Source: Gemmatimonadota bacterium
GTDB taxonomy: Bacteria > Latescibacterota > UBA2968 > UBA8231
Assembly: GCA_018673255.1 (NCBI GenBank)
Contig: JABHDC010000253.1
Location: 248,001-312,000 of the forward strand
Reading direction: 5' to 3'
DNA length: 64,000 nucleotides
Position numbers and translations under genes: made by a program. Below the pieces are notes generated by a model that was not told the origin of the DNA, did not search any database, and saw only the letters and a list, made by a program, of their open reading frames with translations. Below are positions 8,042 to 16,761 of the stretch, piece by piece (positions within the stretch are counted from its first letter, which is position 1; every line of letters begins with the position of its first letter).

Positions 8042-9556
8042 ATGCCAGCAACACCCGAACGCCCCAACCTCGTCTTCATTCTGCCGGATCGGCAGCGTCG
8101 CGATACGATGGCCTGTTATGGTAATGACTGGATCCAGGTGCCCCACCTCAATGGCCTGGCAGAGGAGAGTCTCGTTTTCGACAACTGCTATGTGACGCAG
8201 GCGGTCTGCTGCCCGTCACGGGCCTCGATCCTGTGTGGCCAGTATCCGATCGATGCAGGCATGCCGGTGAACCGGCACATCCTGTCACCGGACGTGCCCA
8301 CCATCGCCGAGATGCTCGGTGATGACTACCACACCGGTTACGTGGGCAAGTGGCATCTGGGAGATGAGGTCGTCCCTCAGCACGGCTTCCAGGAGTGGTT
8401 CCCCTGCTTCGATCACTGGTGGAACGAATACACGAAACAAGAGCACAAACAGATCCTCTCACCCTACCATCAGTGGCTCGTGGCCAATGGTTTCGAGCCG
8501 GACGCGTCTCACCCATCGGGCAAGTACTTCTCTGAGAGATTCCGATCTGAGCTGCCGCTGGAATACCACATGGCCAGCTGGATCGGCGAGACGGCGGCGG
8601 GCTTCATCGAGCGCAATGCCGAGGAACCCTTCGTGCTCTACGTCAGTTCGAAGGAGCCCCATCCGCCATTCACGAGTCCCTTCAATGATCTCTACGATCC
8701 GGCAACGCTGCCCGTGGACGAGACCTTCCGTCGTTATCCGGAAGGACACTCGCTCTTCAATCGTATCCGGGCCGAATTCTGGATGCAGGCCGTGCACTCG
8801 GGTGACCCCCACCACGGCCTGCGTGATGACAGACCTGGATTCGACATGCGCACCGATGAGGGCGCCCGTCAGATGCGATCCAACTACTACGGTTGCATCT
8901 CCTTAGTGGATCGCATGGTGGGTCGCATCCTCGGTGCGATCGACGACAAGGGGCTGCGCGACAACACGATCGTCGTCTTCACCAGCGATCACGGCGAGAT
9001 GGTGGGCACCCATGGGCACGTCGAGATGCGTTCACCCTACGAGGAGTCGTCCCGCGTGCCGCTGCTGATACGGGCGCCGTGGTTGTCACAGGGGAAACGC
9101 CGCGTCGAGGGAAACTTCAGTCAGATCGACTTCGTGCCCACGTTGCTGGAATTGCTCGGGGAGCAGGTACCTCAGACGCTACCGGGGAGCAGTCGCGCCG
9201 ACGTGTTGCGCGGTGCGAGCGATCTGAGTGGCAACGATGTCTTCATTCAGCACAATGGCATCGGCGATCGTGACCTGACCTCGGCGGCCAGCGAGCACAA
9301 CATGACGCCGGAGCGGGTGGATCAACTGAACATGATGAAGACAGCTCCCTGGCGGTCGGTGGTGACTGCCGACCGGTGGAAGCTGACCCTGTGTGCATCG
9401 GATCAGGGCGAACTCTTTGACCTGAACACGGATCCATCCGAGATCAACAATCTCTTCGACCAGCCTGAGCACTACGATCGTGTGCGGTGGATGGCGGCAC
9501 GGCTCAGGCTCTGGCAGCAGGAGGTGGGTGACACGGCGCCACTTCCGGGTGTCTAG
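8042..9556 (+). CDS. Type I sulfatase (arylsulfatase/choline-sulfatase-like)
   Basis: A 504-residue alkaline-phosphatase-superfamily sulfatase. It starts with PNLVFILPDRQRRDTMACYG, where the first metal-binding Asp sits in the ILPD strand. The formylglycine signature is VCCPSRASIL, with the Cys preceding PSR as the site to be converted to formylglycine by an FGE. Other motifs are GYVGKWHLGD and FTSDHGEMVGTHGHVEM (metal-binding DH). There is no signal peptide, so a cytosolic role on imported sulfated sugars is likely. A longer frame begins at 7928, but homology starts just after the ATG at 8042. It is followed 12 bases later by the FG-GAP protein gene. Confidence 0.88.
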   Translation: MPATPERPNLVFILPDRQRRDTMACYGNDWIQVPHLNGLAEESLVFDNCYVTQAVCCPSRASILCGQYPIDAGMPVNRHILSPDVPTIAEMLGDDYHTGYVGKWHLGDEVVPQHGFQEWFPCFDHWWNEYTKQEHKQILSPYHQWLVANGFEPDASHPSGKYFSERFRSELPLEYHMASWIGETAAGFIERNAEEPFVLYVSSKEPHPPFTSPFNDLYDPATLPVDETFRRYPEGHSLFNRIRAEFWMQAVHSGDPHHGLRDDRPGFDMRTDEGARQMRSNYYGCISLVDRMVGRILGAIDDKGLRDNTIVVFTSDHGEMVGTHGHVEMRSPYEESSRVPLLIRAPWLSQGKRRVEGNFSQIDFVPTLLELLGEQVPQTLPGSSRADVLRGASDLSGNDVFIQHNGIGDRDLTSAASEHNMTPERVDQLNMMKTAPWRSVVTADRWKLTLCASDQGELFDLNTDPSEINNLFDQPEHYDRVRWMAARLRLWQQEVGDTAPLPGV

Positions 9557-9568
9557 GGTAACGCCAAC

Positions 9569-12307
9569 ATGATGGAGGAACCACAGGACACTCACCCGCT
9601 GATGCCGGGGATCCGCTGTGCCGAGATCAACAGGTCGGACTGGCCGCGCACACTTCACGACAAACAGCTCACCGGATTCTCGCCGCTGAATCTCGGCATG
9701 AGCCAGGCGCCAGCTGTCTGGCAGGAGATCGACGTGCCCGGCGAGTATCGCTGGATCGAGGACGTGGAGACCCTCGCCGGGCCCGCATTCCTCGTCGATG
9801 ATGGCCGGCTGTGCCTCTATGATGTGGGTGACGGCCAGCGACGCTGGAGCGCATCGGTATCCGGCCACCTGGCCTACTGGGGAGATCTGTTCGGTGACGG
9901 CAGCGTTGTGGCACTGATCCGGCAGGCGAATCGCCTCTGGGTCGTGGACGGCTCCACCGGGGAGGTCCGCTGGCAGCAGGTGGCCGATCCACCCCATGTC
10001 GATCTGCGTGTGTGTGTGGCACAGATTCTGCCCGCGGCAACGGGACGGCAGGTGGCAGTCCTGGAGCAATACGGGGACGCGGGATGGCTGCTCAGCTTCG
10101 AGCCGGATGGATCTGTGCGCGAAGTGTGGCGACGGCAGGTGATCTCCAATGACGTGTGGCCTGTGCGGGCCGACCACGGCTGCGACATCGCCTTCGATCT
10201 GACACCCGCCCGACCGATCCTCTGGAATGTTCGGCACCATCGCTGTCAGTCCTTCGATGCGCGCACGGGTGAGCCACTCGGTTCTCTGGAGTATGAGCTG
10301 GATGGCGGAATCCGCCGCAACTACGGTCCCTGGCGCATCGCCAGCGGTGCCGATGGTCAGCGTGCGATCGTTGTCGCATCAGAGATGGTGCAGACCCACG
10401 TACACGGCCTGCATCTGCACGAGGATGGCACACCGGAACTGGCCTGGGAACGTTACTACGGCGAGGTCTACGTCGTGCCCGGTGTGGCCGTCGAGTTTCT
10501 CGGCGTCGAAGATGTCGATGGTGACGGCTCGGAAGAGATCATCTACAACGTGCGTGACCCGGAGCAGGAATACCGTTCATTCACCCGCGTCCGTGATGTG
10601 GCGACGGGCGAGATCAAATACGAATTCGCCGATCAATGGTGTTCCGGACTGGTATCGAGTGTGGGTTCGGCCGACGACTCGGTTCTGTTGATCCATCCTG
10701 CACCATCGGGGGCTACGCCGGAGCAGGGGCCGCTCCAACTGGTCACACTGTCGGCTGGTGACGCGAAGATCCGGGCCACATTCGATCACGCGGGTCCGTG
10801 GGGCACGCTGGGGGTGCCGGGCATCGATGGTGCGGAGATGTTGTTGCGTGTCGTCGACGGCCAGTCCACTGCCATCGTCCGGCTCGACGGGACCACGCTG
10901 GAAGAAGTCGATCGGGCGGCGAGTGGCGCCGCGATGTGTGGGTCGATCGGAGCCGGTGTCCGGTGCGGCGACGAACTGGTGATTGCGAATCCCGAGGGGG
11001 CATTCGGCTGGCCGGCAGGTGAGGCGTGTCGTTTCGAACTGACCGGTGGTGCGCCACCGACGATGAGCGCGGCGGCGATGGGCACGGCTGGGACGAGTAT
11101 TGCCGGGATGACTACTGCCGCGCCCCCCGCTGCAGAGCTCTTCGCTCACGTCCCCGGAGACCGAGTCTGGCGGCTGAGTCTGTCTATCGGGTGTCTGGAG
11201 ACCGTTGCAGATGAACCCTTCCTCGGTGACACATCCCGTCACAGCCCGCTACTCTACGATCTGGATGGCGATGGCGAGCTTGAACTGGTGATCCCTGGTG
11301 CTTCGCCTCGTGGCGAACTGACGGTACGGGCGCAGCGAGCGGATGGCACCGATCTCTGGGACGTGGTGTTAGCGGGGGCCCGGACCGATGACGATGGCAA
11401 GGCTGTCGCCTGGAATGCCGGGCACTTCCTGGCAGGCTGTCAGGCGGCGGGAGATCAGGTGTCGGGTAAGCAGGGCTCACGAGCTGCCGTGGCGATCACC
11501 ATCTACAGCAGTCGTCGCGTGCAGGAGGGCACATTCCTGCTCGACGGATCGGATGGCCGCATTCTCTGGTTTCGTGGGATCTACCACGATGGCGACGTGA
11601 TCCGCGCCTATCGTCCTGTGGGCATTCCCGGTGTCTTCGACTGGGATGGTGATGGTGTCGAAGAGATCGCCTGGGATATGTACAGCTACATGGCTTTCCT
11701 GCGGGGGGATGCAGAATTCTCCGCAATCTATGGGGGGCCGAATGTGCGACCTGAGAATGAGGCGGTGCCGGCCATCTCCCTCTACAATGGTTTCACACCC
11801 ATCTTTCGAGCCGATGAGGCGCGTCCCCACTGGTTCATCCATCACGGCCACGGGCGATTCGGCTTGGTAGGGCCGGATCCCCGGAAGGGACTCTGGTTCG
11901 AAGATGTCGGCTATGACACACCAGATCGCATCGGCTTCGTCGATGTGGATGGCGATGGTGTGATGGAGGTCGGCTACGCGCTGCGCAACGACAGGGAATT
12001 CCGTTGCCGCGATCTGTGGTCCGGCGACACGAAGTGGACGATCGATCTGCCCTCGCCGCCGAATGGGCCCGTGCTGACGGCGGATGTCGATGGAGACGGC
12101 CGTGGCGAATTCCTGGTGGATCGCTGGTGCATTGGCACAGATCAGGACGGCATGGGCGAGATCCGCTGGACGTCACCGGTGCCCTTCGGCTGGGCCGTGA
12201 TCGCCGACATCGATGGTGATGGGCTGGGAGAGATCGCCTGCTCGAATTCGGGCCGGATCACGGTCCTCAAGAGCACAGGTGGTCCCGAAACTGGTCGGGA
12301 GCGGTAG
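9569..12307 (+). CDS. Large FG-GAP/VCBS-repeat beta-propeller protein
   Basis: A 912-residue protein with PQQ-like/WD-like propeller segments in the first part (for example RLWVVDGSTGEVRWQQVAD) and at least six Ca-binding DxDxDG loops: DVDGDGSEE, DLDGDGELE, DWDGDGVEE, DVDGDGVME, DVDGDGRGE and DIDGDGLGE. This pattern is typical of FG-GAP/VCBS repeat proteins that bind carbohydrate or protein ligands on the cell surface or outside the cell. No signal peptide is seen at the assigned start (ATGATGGAGG at 9569), which is odd for that group. It lies 12 bases after the sulfatase, so the two are probably co-expressed. Confidence 0.7.
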   Translation: MMEEPQDTHPLMPGIRCAEINRSDWPRTLHDKQLTGFSPLNLGMSQAPAVWQEIDVPGEYRWIEDVETLAGPAFLVDDGRLCLYDVGDGQRRWSASVSGHLAYWGDLFGDGSVVALIRQANRLWVVDGSTGEVRWQQVADPPHVDLRVCVAQILPAATGRQVAVLEQYGDAGWLLSFEPDGSVREVWRRQVISNDVWPVRADHGCDIAFDLTPARPILWNVRHHRCQSFDARTGEPLGSLEYELDGGIRRNYGPWRIASGADGQRAIVVASEMVQTHVHGLHLHEDGTPELAWERYYGEVYVVPGVAVEFLGVEDVDGDGSEEIIYNVRDPEQEYRSFTRVRDVATGEIKYEFADQWCSGLVSSVGSADDSVLLIHPAPSGATPEQGPLQLVTLSAGDAKIRATFDHAGPWGTLGVPGIDGAEMLLRVVDGQSTAIVRLDGTTLEEVDRAASGAAMCGSIGAGVRCGDELVIANPEGAFGWPAGEACRFELTGGAPPTMSAAAMGTAGTSIAGMTTAAPPAAELFAHVPGDRVWRLSLSIGCLETVADEPFLGDTSRHSPLLYDLDGDGELELVIPGASPRGELTVRAQRADGTDLWDVVLAGARTDDDGKAVAWNAGHFLAGCQAAGDQVSGKQGSRAAVAITIYSSRRVQEGTFLLDGSDGRILWFRGIYHDGDVIRAYRPVGIPGVFDWDGDGVEEIAWDMYSYMAFLRGDAEFSAIYGGPNVRPENEAVPAISLYNGFTPIFRADEARPHWFIHHGHGRFGLVGPDPRKGLWFEDVGYDTPDRIGFVDVDGDGVMEVGYALRNDREFRCRDLWSGDTKWTIDLPSPPNGPVLTADVDGDGRGEFLVDRWCIGTDQDGMGEIRWTSPVPFGWAVIADIDGDGLGEIACSNSGRITVLKSTGGPETGRER

Positions 12308-12310
12308 CCC

Positions 12311-13579
12311 TTACATATCGTCGCCGCTGTAGCCCATCTCCTGCCAGATCTTGCGACCGCGAGCCAATCCCTGGGGGTGGGGTTCGCGGAAGCCCTGCAG
12401 TCCCGGTGGTGGCTGTCCTTCGCCAGCATCCTTCGGCCAGGGAGACCAGTGATCGTCCTCGACGGCCTTGCGGCTCGATTCATCGCGGAAATCCGGCATG
12501 TCCAGCGGCGCACCCTCCTCCAGGGCACTCTTCCATGCGATGATGCCGACTGATGACATGGCTACGCCGCGATATACGTCGAGGAAGGGGGGCTCCCCGG
12601 AACGGATCGCGTTGGCAAAATGGAATGGGGTCCAGAAGTCGCCACCGCCGTGGCCGGCTTTCTCTGCCAGTTCGCCGTGTTCGGGCCATTCGGGTTTGTA
12701 GGTCCGTTCGGTCGGTGTGCCTTTGAACTGGGCGCCTTCGGGCATATTCCAATCCTCGTGCCAGATCCGGACTTCACCCGGGCCGTAGTAGCCGCCACCC
12801 CGGGTGATCTCCATGGCGCCCTGATCGCCGTGCACACGATACCAGTTGCTGTGGCCCGGCAAGGTCAGGCCGAAGAGACGGAAGACGGCGCCATTGTCCA
12901 TGCGACAGAGGATGACGGATCCGGAATCGCCTACGTGGGCCACCTCAGCCTCGACTCTCTCACAGCCGATGGACAGGGCATTCACCCGCACCGGCATGGT
13001 GTCGGTGATGTACATCAATGGGGCCAGTGCGTGGGTGCAGTAGTAGGTCGACGGGATCCAGTTGCGCCAGTGCTCGCGACCTGGAGCGATCCGCAGGCGC
13101 GCGTCGGGCGCCATGGGGTGGTTGTACTCACCCTCGGCGTAGGTCACCTTGCCGATTTCGCCTGTGCCGTAGACGCGCCGCATCTCCTGATTGAACACGG
13201 TGTAGGGGTAGTTCTCGGCGAACATGTACGTGAGCCCCGTCTCTTCCACGACACGACACAATTCGACCCCTTCAGCCAGCGTCGTGTTGGCGGCGGTCTC
13301 ACTCATCACGTGTTTGCCTGCCCGCAGTGCTTGAATCGCAAAGGGGGCGTGCTCGTGGAAGTAGTTGGCCAGGACGACGGCATCCATGTCATGCTCGAGG
13401 AATCTGTCGTAGTCGGTGTAGGTGGCCACGCCGTATTGTTTGCCGGTCTCGACGAGTTTCTCCTCCCACTGATCACACAGGGCGACCAGTTCCATCCCCA
13501 CCGTGTCCGACGCGCCTCCCGCAAAGGATCGGCCGCGTCCTACGCCTATCACACCCACACGAATCTTGTCCTGCGCCAC
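12311..13579 (-). CDS. Gfo/Idh/MocA family oxidoreductase
   Basis: A 422-residue NAD(P)-dependent sugar dehydrogenase-type protein. The N-terminus KIRVGVIGVGRGRSFAGG is a Rossmann nucleotide-binding loop. ALCDQWEEKL follows as the second strand, and AGKHVMSETAANTTLAEG is the usual family motif, with Glu in place of the common EKP. The C-terminal domain from about residue 125 is the alpha/beta GFO/IDH substrate domain with YNHPMAPDARLR and HALAPLMYI. These proteins oxidise hydroxyls on sugars or inositols, but the substrate is not inferable. It is convergent with the FG-GAP gene, leaving only three bases between stops. Confidence 0.87.
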   Translation of the reverse strand: MAQDKIRVGVIGVGRGRSFAGGASDTVGMELVALCDQWEEKLVETGKQYGVATYTDYDRFLEHDMDAVVLANYFHEHAPFAIQALRAGKHVMSETAANTTLAEGVELCRVVEETGLTYMFAENYPYTVFNQEMRRVYGTGEIGKVTYAEGEYNHPMAPDARLRIAPGREHWRNWIPSTYYCTHALAPLMYITDTMPVRVNALSIGCERVEAEVAHVGDSGSVILCRMDNGAVFRLFGLTLPGHSNWYRVHGDQGAMEITRGGGYYGPGEVRIWHEDWNMPEGAQFKGTPTERTYKPEWPEHGELAEKAGHGGGDFWTPFHFANAIRSGEPPFLDVYRGVAMSSVGIIAWKSALEEGAPLDMPDFRDESSRKAVEDDHWSPWPKDAGEGQPPPGLQGFREPHPQGLARGRKIWQEMGYSGDDM

Positions 13580-13754
13580 AGTGTTGCTCCCCTGTCATAG
13601 TCCAGCGATGGATCGCTGGAGCCTACCGATGGATCGACCAGGGCCAAGATGACCGATGGAGACAACCTGGTCCAGCGCCGACTGCGGTTTGCCTCGACAT
13701 GGGTGAGAGACGTATACAGATACCCCCGACCTCTCAGGAATCCAGGAGCCGAGC

Positions 13755-13805
13755 ATGACCGAGATCACCCCGACGTATCGGCGCACGCCGCCGGTCAGGA
13801 AATGA
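13755..13805 (+). CDS. Possible 16-residue leader peptide
   Basis: ATG at 13755 is preceded by an AGGAG sequence at a good distance and encodes MTEITPTYRRTPPVRK before a TGA four bases ahead of the PhyH start at 13810. It could be a translated leader coupling to the downstream gene, or chance. There are no regulatory codon runs or obvious attenuator structure. Confidence 0.2.
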   Translation: MTEITPTYRRTPPVRK

Positions 13806-13809
13806 GAAG

Positions 13810-14598
13810 ATGACGGGACTGACCAAGCAACAGCAGGCACAGTATGACGAGGAGGGATCCGTCGCGGTTGAGGGTCTGCTGTCTGACGCTGAGTGCGATC
13901 GCTTCGTCGATCACATGACCGCCCTCTTCGAGGGCCGCAAACAACTCGAAGGATTTGCCCCTCGTGCAGTCAACGAACGCGGGCGAACACACAACCAGCA
14001 CAACTATGACCCACTGGCCCTGGAATATCTGATTCTCCCACAGCTGCGGGAGCCTCTGCGCGATTGCTTCCGGGGTGTTTCCTTTGGCGCCGCTGCTGAA
14101 GTATCCGACAAAGACTGCGAGCCCGAAGGCATTCAATCCATGTATTTCCGCGAAGGTTCTCAGCAGGGCCGGCACCAGGATCAGTTCTACCTGCCCGGGT
14201 GTGTCTCCGCCTGGCTCGCCTTCGTGGATGTGGACGAGCGCAATGGCACGATCTACGTGCAGCCCGGCTCACACAAGGGGCGACTCGTCACGAAGGCCGA
14301 CCTCGAGGCGGGGGGAGAATTCGAAGGCTGCGAATACAACCCGGCAGTGGATGAACTGGCTCGGCGCAACGACACCCCTGAAGTGCCGGTGATCGTGAGC
14401 AAGGGATCGGTCGTGTTCTTCGACGGGGCCCTGGTCCACGGGGGTGGTCAGATCCTGGAACCGGGTTCCGACCGTCACGTCCTGGCCAATCACTATATCC
14501 CGTATGGACTGGATGCGTGGCCGCATCGGTCGTGGAATCGCCACGATTTCGACGGGAATGTGCGGCAGCATCCGGCCCCTGAATCTGGAGAGAGCTGA
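13810..14598 (+). CDS. Phytanoyl-CoA dioxygenase (PhyH) family Fe(II)/2-oxoglutarate oxygenase
   Basis: A 262-residue double-stranded-beta-helix oxygenase. The iron-binding triad is visible as His122-x-Asp124 in GRHQDQFYLPG and the distal His210 in LVHGGGQ, with an Arg in SDRHVLANHYIPYG suited to binding 2-oxoglutarate. GTIYVQPGSHKGRLV is the usual core strand of the family. These enzymes hydroxylate a wide range of small molecules, from phytanoyl-CoA to ectoine and natural products, so the name does not fix the substrate. The coding frame starts at ATG 13810 after AGAAG. It is divergent from the Gfo/Idh gene with about 230 bases between them. Confidence 0.87.
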   Translation: MTGLTKQQQAQYDEEGSVAVEGLLSDAECDRFVDHMTALFEGRKQLEGFAPRAVNERGRTHNQHNYDPLALEYLILPQLREPLRDCFRGVSFGAAAEVSDKDCEPEGIQSMYFREGSQQGRHQDQFYLPGCVSAWLAFVDVDERNGTIYVQPGSHKGRLVTKADLEAGGEFEGCEYNPAVDELARRNDTPEVPVIVSKGSVVFFDGALVHGGGQILEPGSDRHVLANHYIPYGLDAWPHRSWNRHDFDGNVRQHPAPESGES

Positions 14599-14619
14599 GT
14601 CAGCAGCCCCGAACAGAGC

Positions 14620-15726
14620 CTAGGCAGTGACCGGTGTCAAATTCCACAATTCGACGTATTCACTGCTTGTATCCCGCTTGCGGCGCGTGGTCTTATCTGA
14701 GGATGCATGCACGGCCTGCCGCTGACGACTCACGAGGGTGAAACGCCCGCCTTCGGCCAGTTCGTGCTGGACCGGATGCTGAATGGACGGATCGGCCGCC
14801 TCCTGCAGATTTGAGAACAGGACCACCACGTGCCCTGCAGGCTGGACCCGGCGATGGGCACCGGCGAAGAACCGCTCGAAGAGTGGCGCCTCGTAGTAGA
14901 TGGCCGCATCGATGGGGCTGTGGGGGGTGCCCAGAATCCAGGGCGGATTGAAGAGGATCAGCTCCGGCTGATCTGAATCGGGCGGATCTGGATCCTCATC
15001 GGGCCCGAAGAGATCCATGACCGCTGTCTCAAGCTGACCTCTGGGCGCCTTCCGGCTGATTTCGCGACGCACGCTCTCGATGGCGTTGGGATTGTTGTCC
15101 GTTGCCTGAACTCGATCAAAACCCGACTGCAGCATTTGCAGGGCCAGCACGCCGCAACCGGTGCCCACATCCAGTGCCAGTTGCCGGGGGCCACCGTAGA
15201 CCTTCAGCCACGTGTCGAGAAGTTCGAGGTGCGGGAATCGCGTGGGGAAGTAGGTGCCATAGAATGGATGCAGGCGCCGGTTCAGAGGGGGGATCTCGAT
15301 ACCTTTCTGATACCATTGCCACGCACTGTTCAATCCCTGAATCTGCGGGAATGGCAGCAGAAAATCGGTCACATCGCCATAGAGTTCGGGGAACCAGCCG
15401 ATCTCCGGCGCCTTGTCGAGGGCCAGTCGATGCGCGGCGACCGGCGCGAGCAGATTCTGCGAGGCTTCCCGATAGATCGTGCGGAAGGCTCTGGAATGGC
15501 TGTAGTCGGGTTCATCGGTGTGTTGGGCGAGGAGATGCCGTCTGAGTGCCTGGAGCGTGTTCAGGCCTGTGCTGTAGAGATCGGTGACGAGCAGACGCTC
15601 ACCCGCCGCCAACGCTGGAGCTGACTTGTTCCAGTCAGACTTGCGGTCGATGTCCCGTATGTCGGTGGAGGCCTCAATGGGATCAGGGCGATACAGCGCC
15701 TCGGTGGTGCCAGCAGTTGTTATCAA
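14620..15726 (-). CDS. Class I SAM-dependent methyltransferase with NPPW motif
   Basis: A 368-residue protein with a SAM-binding domain from about residue 185: LALDVGTGCGVLALQML (motif I), VQATDNNPNAIESVRRE (motif II), and ELILFNPPWILGTP (motif IV). NPPW/NPPY is characteristic of N-methyltransferases that modify amide or exocyclic nitrogens in proteins, rRNA or DNA, such as PrmC and RlmG. The first ~180 residues are not recognised and may be a substrate-recognition domain. The start overlaps the stop of the upstream small membrane-protein gene by four bases, so it is third in an operon with a DUF2461 gene. Confidence 0.78.
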   Translation of the reverse strand: MITTAGTTEALYRPDPIEASTDIRDIDRKSDWNKSAPALAAGERLLVTDLYSTGLNTLQALRRHLLAQHTDEPDYSHSRAFRTIYREASQNLLAPVAAHRLALDKAPEIGWFPELYGDVTDFLLPFPQIQGLNSAWQWYQKGIEIPPLNRRLHPFYGTYFPTRFPHLELLDTWLKVYGGPRQLALDVGTGCGVLALQMLQSGFDRVQATDNNPNAIESVRREISRKAPRGQLETAVMDLFGPDEDPDPPDSDQPELILFNPPWILGTPHSPIDAAIYYEAPLFERFFAGAHRRVQPAGHVVVLFSNLQEAADPSIQHPVQHELAEGGRFTLVSRQRQAVHASSDKTTRRKRDTSSEYVELWNLTPVTA

Positions 15727-15995
15727 TCGAGCCAGGTTACCTTGTCAGGGGATGTGTTGCCGCACTGAATGACCTGCGTTACGCCGCTGCTGATGGGGCC
15801 GCAGGCGGTCGTGGTGGCACTGCGGACCGCCTCTTCGCGCGTCGTGCCCGAGGCGACGGCACAATTCGTCTTCCCATTGTAGGTGACGCATACCTCGCAC
15901 GTATGCTGTCGAAGGCTCATCGTCGACCACACCAACGCGGTGAGGATGGCCACGACGACGAGGATCCCCAGGCTCTTCTCTTTGCTCAGCGCCAT
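15723..15995 (-). CDS. Small cysteine-rich single-pass membrane protein of unknown function
   Basis: A 90-residue protein. The N-terminus MALSKEKSLGILVVVAILTALVWSTM forms one membrane helix or uncleaved signal anchor. The rest carries five cysteines (HTCEVCVTYNGKTNCAV, TTACGPI, VIQCGN), including a CxxC, and would lie outside the cytoplasm. I do not recognise the family. The gene sits between DUF2461 and methyltransferase genes with almost no spacing (one base upstream, four-base overlap downstream), which supports it being real. Disulfide formation or metal binding is possible but is inference. Confidence 0.65.
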   Translation of the reverse strand: MALSKEKSLGILVVVAILTALVWSTMSLRQHTCEVCVTYNGKTNCAVASGTTREEAVRSATTTACGPISSGVTQVIQCGNTSPDKVTWLD

Positions 15996-15996
15996 G

Positions 15997-16692
15997 TCAG
16001 TAAGGTTGCCCCACAGCTTCGCACAGGAACTTCACGAAGGCCGATGTCGACTTGCATTTGTCGGCGAAGAGTTTTGGGAAGCCCGGTGCGCAGACCTCTT
16101 TCTCACTTAAGTCGGCGAGGGAGATGAAGTCCTTCCGCTTCAGATCTTCGATGAAAGGGTGATCCGCCTCGACGCCGGCTGGTGGCCGCTTGAGAGACTC
16201 GCCATCGAGGCTGAATCCCCCCTTGGTGAAGGCCGCACTCCGGATGGCCTTCTTCCACTTGTCGGGGTGCTCGAGGATGGCCGCCCGGATCTCCCGCGTC
16301 ACGGCTGTCTCCGGGCGCCAGATACCGGCACCCATGAAGACTTCGCCCGGCGCCAGATGCAGATAGAAGCCCGGTGCGTGAGCACTCTTCGCATTCTCGT
16401 GCCGGAAATGCACGCCCGCGTGGGTCTTGTAGGGCGTCTTGTCCTTCGAGAATCGCACATCCCGAAAGATGCGGAAGAGTGAACCGCCGACCTTGCGTGG
16501 GTCAGCCCGGAAATGAGGGCTGATTCGGTAGAGGGGTTCGGCGAAATCATCGATGAAGGCCAGCAGGGGGCTGCGCACATCATCTTCGAAACGCTGCTTG
16601 TTCGCTTCGAACCAGTCGCGCTCGTTGTTCTTCTTCAGGTCACGGAAGAACTTGAAGAGTTTGGGCGTGATGTAGGGATTGTGCGTCGCCAT
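15997..16692 (-). CDS. DUF2461 domain protein
   Basis: A 231-residue protein matching the DUF2461 (TIGR02453) family along its length. Landmarks are TPKLFKFFRDLKKNNERDWFEANKQRFE at the N-terminus (quoted here in overlapping parts: LKKNNERDWFEANK), SLFRIFRDVRFSKDKTPYKTH, and GFYLHLAPGEVFMGAGIW. The family is widespread but has no established function. It is the first gene of a three-gene minus-strand operon with the small Cys-rich membrane protein and the NPPW methyltransferase. Confidence 0.88.
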   Translation of the reverse strand: MATHNPYITPKLFKFFRDLKKNNERDWFEANKQRFEDDVRSPLLAFIDDFAEPLYRISPHFRADPRKVGGSLFRIFRDVRFSKDKTPYKTHAGVHFRHENAKSAHAPGFYLHLAPGEVFMGAGIWRPETAVTREIRAAILEHPDKWKKAIRSAAFTKGGFSLDGESLKRPPAGVEADHPFIEDLKRKDFISLADLSEKEVCAPGFPKLFADKCKSTSAFVKFLCEAVGQPY

Positions 16693-16761
16693 CAGTCGAC
16701 TGACTCCATCAAGGGATCTGCTCCGCTTCTCAAGGAAATGCCGTGCAGGTACTCAAGCCGT

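Noticed and set aside
13602..13621. Near-palindrome TCCAGCGAT-GG-ATCGCTGGA between the Gfo/Idh and PhyH genes
   Set aside because: The loop is only two bases and no second copy or regulator is visible, so I do not call it an operator.
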